Assembly (NCBI RefSeq): GCF_029318635.1
Contig: NZ_CP119676.1
Span: 2,865,001 to 2,929,000, forward strand
Source: Varunaivibrio sulfuroxidans
Lineage (GTDB): Bacteria; Pseudomonadota; Alphaproteobacteria; Rhodospirillales; Magnetovibrionaceae
Reading direction: 5' to 3'
DNA length: 64,000 nucleotides
Within the stretch, counting starts at the first letter, position 1. Each line of letters starts with the position of its first letter. The notes below the pieces were generated by a model. The model made no database searches, was not told the DNA's origin, and worked only from the letters and a program-made list of their open reading frames with translations. Made by a program: the position numbers and the translations under genes. Below are positions 59,363 through 64,000 of this stretch, piece after piece.

Positions 59363-59791
59363 TTAAGCTGCCATGGGCATGCCCATGGCAAGTTTTTGTT
59401 TTGGCGTTATTCCGCCAATGGCCATGTTGGGCCGTTCATTGTTGTAAGTCCACAACCATGCTGTGGCTGCTTCCTGTACCTCGTCAATCGTTTCAAAAAT
59501 ATATTGGTTCAGCGCCAGCTCGCAGTAAATCCGATAAACACGTTTGTGGTTCCAGCCAAAGCCCCTGACGTTACGCAAATACAAAAAGCACAGCTTGAAG
59601 CCCCAGTTGCGTTGCCGGTTCGTCAGCAAGATCAACCCGTCGGCAATCTCGGCATTCTCATCGCTCAGCTTCGGCTGATAGCGATAGCAGCTTTCACTGA
59701 TCGTGAAGGCCGCGCACGCTGACCGGATGTTAAGCCGCCCCGTGTTGACAGCACATTGTGCCATCTCACGACGCCGGGACGGCTTCACCAC
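59363..59791 (-). pseudogene. IS3 transposase OrfB with internal deletion
   Basis: The 142-residue frame joins a normal OrfB N-terminus (PSRRREMAQ ... GWNHKRVYRIYCELALN) directly to a normal C-terminus (QYIFETIDEVQEAATAWLWTYNNERPN ... GITPKQKLAM). From knowledge of the family, about 130 residues with all three DDE catalytic residues are missing, with the reading frame kept. It is therefore dead. The A_AAA_AAG frameshift site (59790-59796, minus strand) is still present. Confidence 0.88.
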
Positions 59792-60051
59792 TTTTTTGCC
59801 AGGGCTTCCTTGATGACATTGTTTTGAAGTTGCACATCGGCGTACATCTTCTTGAGTCGGCTGTTTTCAGCCTCAAGTTCCTTCATCCGCCCCATCAGTG
59901 ACGCATCCATGCCGCCATATTTGGCCCGCCATTTATAAAAGCAGGCATTGCTCATACCGTGCTCTCGGCAAAGCTCCGGAACCGGCGTGCCAGCCTCCGC
60001 CTGCTTCAAAATATTGATGATCTGGCTGTCCGTGTATCGGGATTTCTTCAT
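59785..60051 (-). CDS. IS3-family transposase OrfA (copy 2)
   Basis: An 88-residue helix-turn-helix protein (KKSRYTDSQIINILKQAEAG, LCREHGMSNACFYKWRAKYGGMD) with a heptad-like C-terminus (MKELEAENSRLKKMYAD). The ATG at 60051 with AGGAG upstream is preferred; a further in-frame start at 60072 is less likely. It is intact, but its OrfB partner is not. Confidence 0.88.
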   Translation of the reverse strand: MKKSRYTDSQIINILKQAEAGTPVPELCREHGMSNACFYKWRAKYGGMDASLMGRMKELEAENSRLKKMYADVQLQNNVIKEALAKKW

Positions 60052-60098
60052 TTGAATCTCCTGTAAAAACATTACGAGAAAATTCTACTTTTGAAGAC

Positions 60099-61317
60099 GA
60101 TGGATTCAATTGGTCGATGCAACATACTCTGAACGCCTTATAGATAATGAGGATTACGGTATATGCAAAAGCCACCCCCTATGAACGATCAAAAGAAGGC
60201 GGTTATTTGGGATGAATGGAAAAATGGGATTCCCATGATTCAGATTGCCCGAGCCATTGAAAAACCTCCAGCAACGATATTCTCATATTTACGCTACCAC
60301 GGCGGGATCCAGCTTCGTCATCGAATACGATCCACGAGGTCTTTATCTTTGGGCGAGCGCGAAGAAATATCGAGAGGCGTGGTGACGGGTCAAAGTATTC
60401 GATCGATTGCCAGCTTTCTGGGTCGAAGTGCCTCTACTGTCTGCCGGGAGATCAAGAAGAATGGAGGACGCCTTCGATATAGAGCCGCAGATGCCGATAA
60501 GGCCGCTTGGCAACGATCTAAACGGCCAAAGCCATGCCTTCTTGCTAAAAACATCCTCTTAAAAGGACTGGTTACGCGTAAAGTGTCTGAAAATTGGTCA
60601 CCTGAACAAATATCGGGTTGGCTAAAACTGACATATCCAGACGATGAAAGTTTACGCGTGTCCCCCGAAACAATTTACAAAAGTTTGTTTATACAAACGC
60701 GTGGTTTATTTCGAAAGGAAATGCGAAACCACCTGAGAACCAAACGCAAGTTCAGGCATTCTAAAAACCATAAAGTGGCCTCCAGGGGAGCGATTGTTGG
60801 CGGTGTTTCGATCAGTGAACGACCGGCCTTAATCGAAGATCGGGCCGTTCCTGGGCATTGGGAAGGCGATCTCATCTGCGGTTCAAAGAACAGTTACATT
60901 GCGACGGTTGTGGAACGCCAATCGAGGTTTACAGTCTTGGTGAAAGTCGATGGAAAAGACACGGAGACCGTTGTGACCGCGTTATCGAAGCAAATGAAAA
61001 AACTACCGAACCTTTTGAGGCAAAGTCTAACTTGGGATCGGGGCACAGAATTAGCCGCACACCGAAAGTTCTCAATGGCAACGAACATGGACGTATATTT
61101 TTGTGATCCAAGCAGCCCTTGGCAGCGAGGAACAAACGAGAATACGAATGGATTGCTGCGGCAATATTTTCCCAAGGGACATTGCTTGTCAGGATATTCA
61201 CAGCGCGACCTCAATAGAGTTGCTGAAAAACTTAACAGTCGCCCAAGAAAAACATTGGACTTCGAAACGCCAGCTCATAGACTCGACACGGTGTTGCTGT
61301 GACCAATTGAATCCATC
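60099..61317 (+). mobile_element. IS30-family insertion sequence (1219 bp)
   Basis: Imperfect 26-base terminal inverted repeats: GATGGATTCAATTGGTC at 60099-60115 with GCAACA at 60119-60124, mirrored at 61292-61317. The 2-base direct repeat AC flanks it (60097-60098 and 61318-61319), which fits the short duplications of IS30. It has landed two bases from the end of the IS3 copy 2. Confidence 0.9.
60163..61302 (+). CDS. IS30-family transposase
   Basis: A 379-residue transposase with N-terminal helix-turn-helix regions (REEISRGVVTGQSIRSIASFLGRSASTVCREI) and a DDE core: first aspartate in GHWEGDLICG, second in LTWDRGTEL, glutamate in WQRGTNENTNGLLRQYFPKG. GAGGA lies nine bases before the ATG at 60163. 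It spans nearly the whole element and looks intact, so it may be active. Confidence 0.94.
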   Translation: MQKPPPMNDQKKAVIWDEWKNGIPMIQIARAIEKPPATIFSYLRYHGGIQLRHRIRSTRSLSLGEREEISRGVVTGQSIRSIASFLGRSASTVCREIKKNGGRLRYRAADADKAAWQRSKRPKPCLLAKNILLKGLVTRKVSENWSPEQISGWLKLTYPDDESLRVSPETIYKSLFIQTRGLFRKEMRNHLRTKRKFRHSKNHKVASRGAIVGGVSISERPALIEDRAVPGHWEGDLICGSKNSYIATVVERQSRFTVLVKVDGKDTETVVTALSKQMKKLPNLLRQSLTWDRGTELAAHRKFSMATNMDVYFCDPSSPWQRGTNENTNGLLRQYFPKGHCLSGYSQRDLNRVAEKLNSRPRKTLDFETPAHRLDTVLL

Positions 61318-61373
61318 ACCACTCTTTTTCGGGGGCATTACCATCCCTGCACTGCTTACCTATCGCTTACCCG

Positions 61374-61411
61374 AAAAAACCAACGCCTCAGCCGATACCA
61401 GCTAAGGCGTT
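61374..61411 (-). terminator. Rho-independent terminator after tRNA-Lys
   Basis: On the minus strand AACGCCTTAGC and GCTGAGGCGTT (61382-61392 and 61401-61411) form an 11-base stem with one mismatch around an eight-base loop, followed by GGTTTTTTCGGG. It begins nine bases after the tRNA end. Confidence 0.85.
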
Positions 61412-61419
61412 GTTTGAAT

Positions 61420-61495
<76 letters not shown>

Positions 61496-61668
61496 CAAAT
61501 GTTTTTCATCGCGCTTCAGCGATTGAGGGAGAGGGCTTTGCATCCGTTCCAAGGGGCGTCACGACGGCGCGTGGGTTTTTGGTGCGGATGGGTCCGGTCC
61601 CGTTTGGGTGGGCATCATATAAAACGCCGCTCCTTGAGGCGCAACCCCTTTTTCTTGCCGGGGGGGGA

Positions 61669-62943
61669 TTAACTTTCGGCGATCCGGCGCAGGTGCTCCA
61701 GGCAAGCGCTGCGATCGGGAACGAAGTCGGCGTCTTGCCACCAGGCTTCCGTATTCTTCAGAAAGTTTCCCATTTGGGGGCCCGGCGGGATTCCCAGGTC
61801 GAGAAGATCGCGGCCCTTGAGTGGGAATTCGGGTCGCCGCCACGTCGCCGTTTCCTCGACAATCGCGATCCAGGCGTCGGTGCGCGGGCGGGGAAGGTGG
61901 GCGTTTAGCGTCAATTCATCGGCCCAGGCGAGCAGGGCGAGATCGCGGACGTTGGTATTGCCGAAGCGATAGAGCATTCGGTGGCGGGCCGCGACTGGAA
62001 GGTCCGGGCTGATGGCTTCCGGTGGGGCCAACATCAGGCGCAAGTGGGCGCGTTCCTTATTTGAAAATTTCAGGCGGTCGGCGATGGGATCGCCATCGGT
62101 GGGCGTGCCGCCTTTGCCGATCAACGCCGCCAATCGGCGTACGGGCGAGGGTTCCAGCCCTTCGACCCTGACCGCCCGGGTGCTGAGCCATTCGGTCATC
62201 CTAAGGCGGGCGATATTGCGGGCCTCGGGCAGGATATAGTCGAGCACCGTTTCCTCGCGCATCACGATCAGGGTGTCGGCCGGATTGGGGCCTGTCAGAA
62301 TACGAAACAGCTCGCCGCGCACCCGCTCGCCGGAAAGCTCGGGAAGGCGGCACGCCAGATTCCGGCAGGCGTTGCGCGCCTCGATATCGAGCGGCGGGCG
62401 TCCGTAAGCGGCCTGGAAACGGAAAAAACGCAGAAGGCGCAAGACGTCCTCGGTGATGCGTTGGCGGGCGTCGCCGACGAAGCGAATCCGGCCTAGCCCA
62501 AGGTCTTCGAGGCCGCCGTAAGGGTCGAAAATATCGCCGTCCTGGGTACAAGACATGGCGTTGATGGTGAAATCTCGCCGGGCGGCGTCCTGGGTCCAGT
62601 CGTCGGTATAGGCAACCTGGGCGCGCCTGCCGTCGGTGGCGACGTCGATACGCAGCGTGGTGACCTCGAAGTGCGTAGAGCCGATCACGGCGGTGATCGT
62701 ACCGTGGTCGATCCCGGTGGGGATCGCCTTGATGTCGGCGGCCTCCAATAAGGCGATCACGGTTTCCGGCGGGGCGGGGGTCGCGATGTCGATGTCGTTG
62801 ACGGGACGCTTTAAAATGCTGTCGCGTACGCAACCGCCGACGAAGCGGGCCTCGTCCCCCCGCGCGGTTAGGGCCGCCATCACGGACTGAGTTTCGGGCC
62901 AAAGCATCCACGGTTGGCGAGGAATTTGTCCTGTCGGATCCAC
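61669..62943 (-). CDS. cca: CCA-adding enzyme (tRNA nucleotidyltransferase)
   Basis: A 424-residue class II nucleotidyltransferase. The head domain has RFVGGCVRDSILKRPVNDID with metal ligands D50 and D52, then RRDFTINAMS near 121-130 and the nucleotide-binding DVLRLLRFFRFQA. The rest is helical body domain. It completes or repairs the 3' CCA of tRNAs (both tRNA genes here encode CCA, so repair would be its role for them); poly(A) polymerase is the alternative in this superfamily. GTG start at 62943 with AAGGA upstream. NUDIX and DUF1285 genes upstream are its usual neighbours in this lineage. Confidence 0.93.
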   Translation of the reverse strand: MDPTGQIPRQPWMLWPETQSVMAALTARGDEARFVGGCVRDSILKRPVNDIDIATPAPPETVIALLEAADIKAIPTGIDHGTITAVIGSTHFEVTTLRIDVATDGRRAQVAYTDDWTQDAARRDFTINAMSCTQDGDIFDPYGGLEDLGLGRIRFVGDARQRITEDVLRLLRFFRFQAAYGRPPLDIEARNACRNLACRLPELSGERVRGELFRILTGPNPADTLIVMREETVLDYILPEARNIARLRMTEWLSTRAVRVEGLEPSPVRRLAALIGKGGTPTDGDPIADRLKFSNKERAHLRLMLAPPEAISPDLPVAARHRMLYRFGNTNVRDLALLAWADELTLNAHLPRPRTDAWIAIVEETATWRRPEFPLKGRDLLDLGIPPGPQMGNFLKNTEAWWQDADFVPDRSACLEHLRRIAES

Positions 62944-63234
62944 GTTGGGGCGTCCTTTTGCGACATTGGGGCATGCGTATGGGGCGCCGTGGGCGCGCTC
63001 CGTCTAAAAATACGCTTCTAATCGTGTGTACGGCAAGAAAGCGTTAACCGAGTGGGGCGGGACGGCGGCATTCGTGGCGGGGAACCCTGGTCTAGTGGAT
63101 CGGGCCGACGTTTTGCTCCCGCGAACCATCGGGCCGACCACTATCTATCTTTTTGTTGCAGTTTGATTTCTTCATGCATTTGTGTCCAATTGCATCGGAC
63201 TCAAATGTTAAACTCAAACCACTAGGTCCTGAGC
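62944..63234. other. cca-NUDIX intergenic region
   Basis: About 290 bases between co-directional genes, dominated by copy B of the 134-base repeat (63092-63225). The rest (62944-63091) shows no gene. Related genomes usually have these genes close together, so the repeat probably inserted here. Confidence 0.5.
63092..63225. repeat. 134-bp element with CTAGTGG/CCACTAG ends, copy B
   Basis: Same element as 30644-30778 in the same orientation, beginning CTAGTGG and ending CCACTAG, with about nine differences. The bases after it (AGGTCCTGAGCC, ending near 63236) look like a worn fragment of the palindromic repeat at 53023-53082, echoing the fusion seen at copy A. Confidence 0.85.
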
Positions 63235-63843
63235 CTAGGCGAGACGTCGATACAAATTTATCAGTATGCTCGCCGTCGCGCCCCAAATGTAATAAGGGCC
63301 ATAAGGTATGGCGTGATAGTGGCGCGCCACGCCCTTGATGACGGCATCGTGGCGTTTGTGATTGGTCGGATCCATCAAGAATGAGAGAGGCGCTTCGAAA
63401 ATCTCGGCGACCTCGAAAGGGTCGGGGACCGGGGTCAGTGGGGCCTTTACCAGGGCGACGATGGGGCTTATGGAGAATCCGGTGCCGGTGACGTAGGTAT
63501 CGAGCCGTCCGATGATATCGACGTCGTGTGGGTCGAGCCCGGTTTCCTCCCAGGCTTCACGCAGCGCCCCCTCGGCGGGGCTTTCGCCGTCCTCCAGACG
63601 TCCGCCGGGGAAGCTGATTTGGCCGGGGTGATGGGCGAGATGATCGGTGCGACGGGTCAGCAAAATGGTGCTTTCCCTGGGGTTCTGGACGATAGCGATG
63701 AGAACGGCGGCGTCGCGCAGAACGTCGCCGCGCGGCAGGGTGGGGTCAACGTCGCGATCCCCCGCGAGGCCATGGTTCTGTCCACGAGAAGGTGTTTTCA
63801 GATGGCGAACAAGCCACTCTTTTTTGATTCTGACACGCGTCAC
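63235..63843 (-). CDS. NUDIX hydrolase, probable CoA pyrophosphatase
   Basis: A 202-residue protein with a complete Nudix box at residues 81-103 (G81, E87, R95-E96, E99-E100, G102). It also has the upstream LLTRRTDHLAHHPGQISFPGG, which marks the CoA pyrophosphatase (NudL-like) group that cleaves coenzyme A to phosphopantetheine and 3',5'-ADP. GTG start at 63843 with AGGAG five bases upstream. It lies 11 bases after the DUF1285 gene. Confidence 0.9.
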   Translation of the reverse strand: MTRVRIKKEWLVRHLKTPSRGQNHGLAGDRDVDPTLPRGDVLRDAAVLIAIVQNPRESTILLTRRTDHLAHHPGQISFPGGRLEDGESPAEGALREAWEETGLDPHDVDIIGRLDTYVTGTGFSISPIVALVKAPLTPVPDPFEVAEIFEAPLSFLMDPTNHKRHDAVIKGVARHYHAIPYGPYYIWGATASILINLYRRLA

Positions 63844-63854
63844 TCACGCTCCTG

Positions 63855-64000
63855 TCACTCATGCTCGTTAAGTGAGCCGAGTTCGAAAAACAGGCCGGCG
63901 CTCCATACCCCAAACAAGGTTTTTTCCCCGACCCGGCGTTCTTCGCCTCGTTCGACCAATTCATAATAAACCGCACGGCTCAAGCGGGCGTCAAGCCCAT
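63855..64000 (-). CDS. DUF1285 protein, C-terminal end (partial)
   Basis: A minus-strand frame enters from the right edge and ends at the TGA at 63855-63857. The 48 visible residues include LDARLSRAVYYELVERGEE and FGVWSAGLFFELG, which resemble the C-terminus of DUF1285 proteins; these sit upstream of the NUDIX and CCA genes in many alphaproteobacteria. The function of the family is not established. Confidence 0.75.
   Translation of the reverse strand, partial: GLDARLSRAVYYELVERGEERRVGEKTLFGVWSAGLFFELGSLNEHE

Larger units (their letters stand above)
59341..61321 (-). mobile_element. IS3-family insertion sequence, copy 2, defective and interrupted by IS30
   Basis: The left end TGGTCTCTGCAAGTAG (59341-59356) matches, with four differences, the complement of CTACTTTTGAAGACCA at the other end, which is split: CTACTTTTGAAGAC is at 60085-60098 and the final CA at 61320-61321, with an IS30 element between. 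Its transposase has lost the catalytic core. No matching flanking duplication is visible (GAA left, CTC right). It is a different IS3 from copy 1. Confidence 0.8.

Noticed and set aside
58993-59391. 132-codon gene next to wzm
   Set aside because: Its only start codons lie inside the IS3 end, so as drawn it is a fusion across the insertion; a cut gene tail remains possible and is noted as a remnant.

Overview
The window comes from the chromosome of a high-GC alphaproteobacterium, most likely a member of the Rhodospirillales or a close relative. I infer this from four things: a division and cell-wall (dcw) cluster followed by lpxC, bamD, recN and ligA; an F0 ATP synthase operon with separate b and b' subunits, kept apart from F1; the gene order DUF1285, NUDIX hydrolase, CCA-adding enzyme; and the protein sequences themselves. 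No 16S rRNA is present, so the genus cannot be fixed.

Bases 1-23111 (+ strand) are a nearly gapless dcw cluster with ATGA-type overlaps: mraZ (3' end only), rsmH, ftsL, ftsI, murE, murF, mraY, ftsW, murG, murC, murB, ddl, ftsQ, ftsA and ftsZ, then lpxC, bamD, recN and ligA. These genes make lipid II, build the septum, start lipid A synthesis, assemble outer-membrane proteins and repair or seal DNA. murD is absent from its usual place between mraY and ftsW. A perfect bidirectional terminator closes the region.

Bases 23198-31342 (- strand) hold the F0 operon atpI-atpB-atpE-atpF'-atpF with a recognisable promoter, then smc, a DsbA-like thiol oxidoreductase and a DciA-like (DUF721) protein. mutY is divergent. 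Bases 32723-39226 hold a possible signalling locus: a LuxO-like sigma-54 activator, a LuxU-like Hpt protein, apt, an orphan TAXI periplasmic receptor and a membrane histidine kinase. Bases 39489-46449 are an alpha-glucoside (probably sucrose-type) uptake and catabolism operon: binding protein, two permeases, GH13 alpha-glucosidase, ATPase and a PfkB fructokinase. Bases 46489-52617 (- strand) form a four-gene regulatory operon: REC-HDOD, REC with a degenerate HD-GYP, REC-EAL and an MHYT-PAS histidine kinase.

Bases 53142-54880 contain a MarR regulator, an unknown protein and a YfcG-type glutathione transferase. From tRNA-Ser (55039) to tRNA-Lys (61495) lies a visibly AT-richer mobile island: a truncated ImmA/IrrE gene cut by an IS3 element, an orphan Wzm/Wzt polysaccharide exporter, and a second IS3 element that has lost its catalytic core and carries an IS30 element inside its terminal repeat. 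The window ends with cca, a NUDIX CoA pyrophosphatase and the 3' end of a DUF1285 gene.

Two small repeat families run through the window: a 134-135 bp element with CTAGTGG/CCACTAG ends (30644-30778 and 63092-63225) and a long palindrome (53023-53082) with a half copy fused to the first element. The observation I would follow up first is the possible receptor-kinase-Hpt-LuxO pathway at 32.7-39.2 kb.
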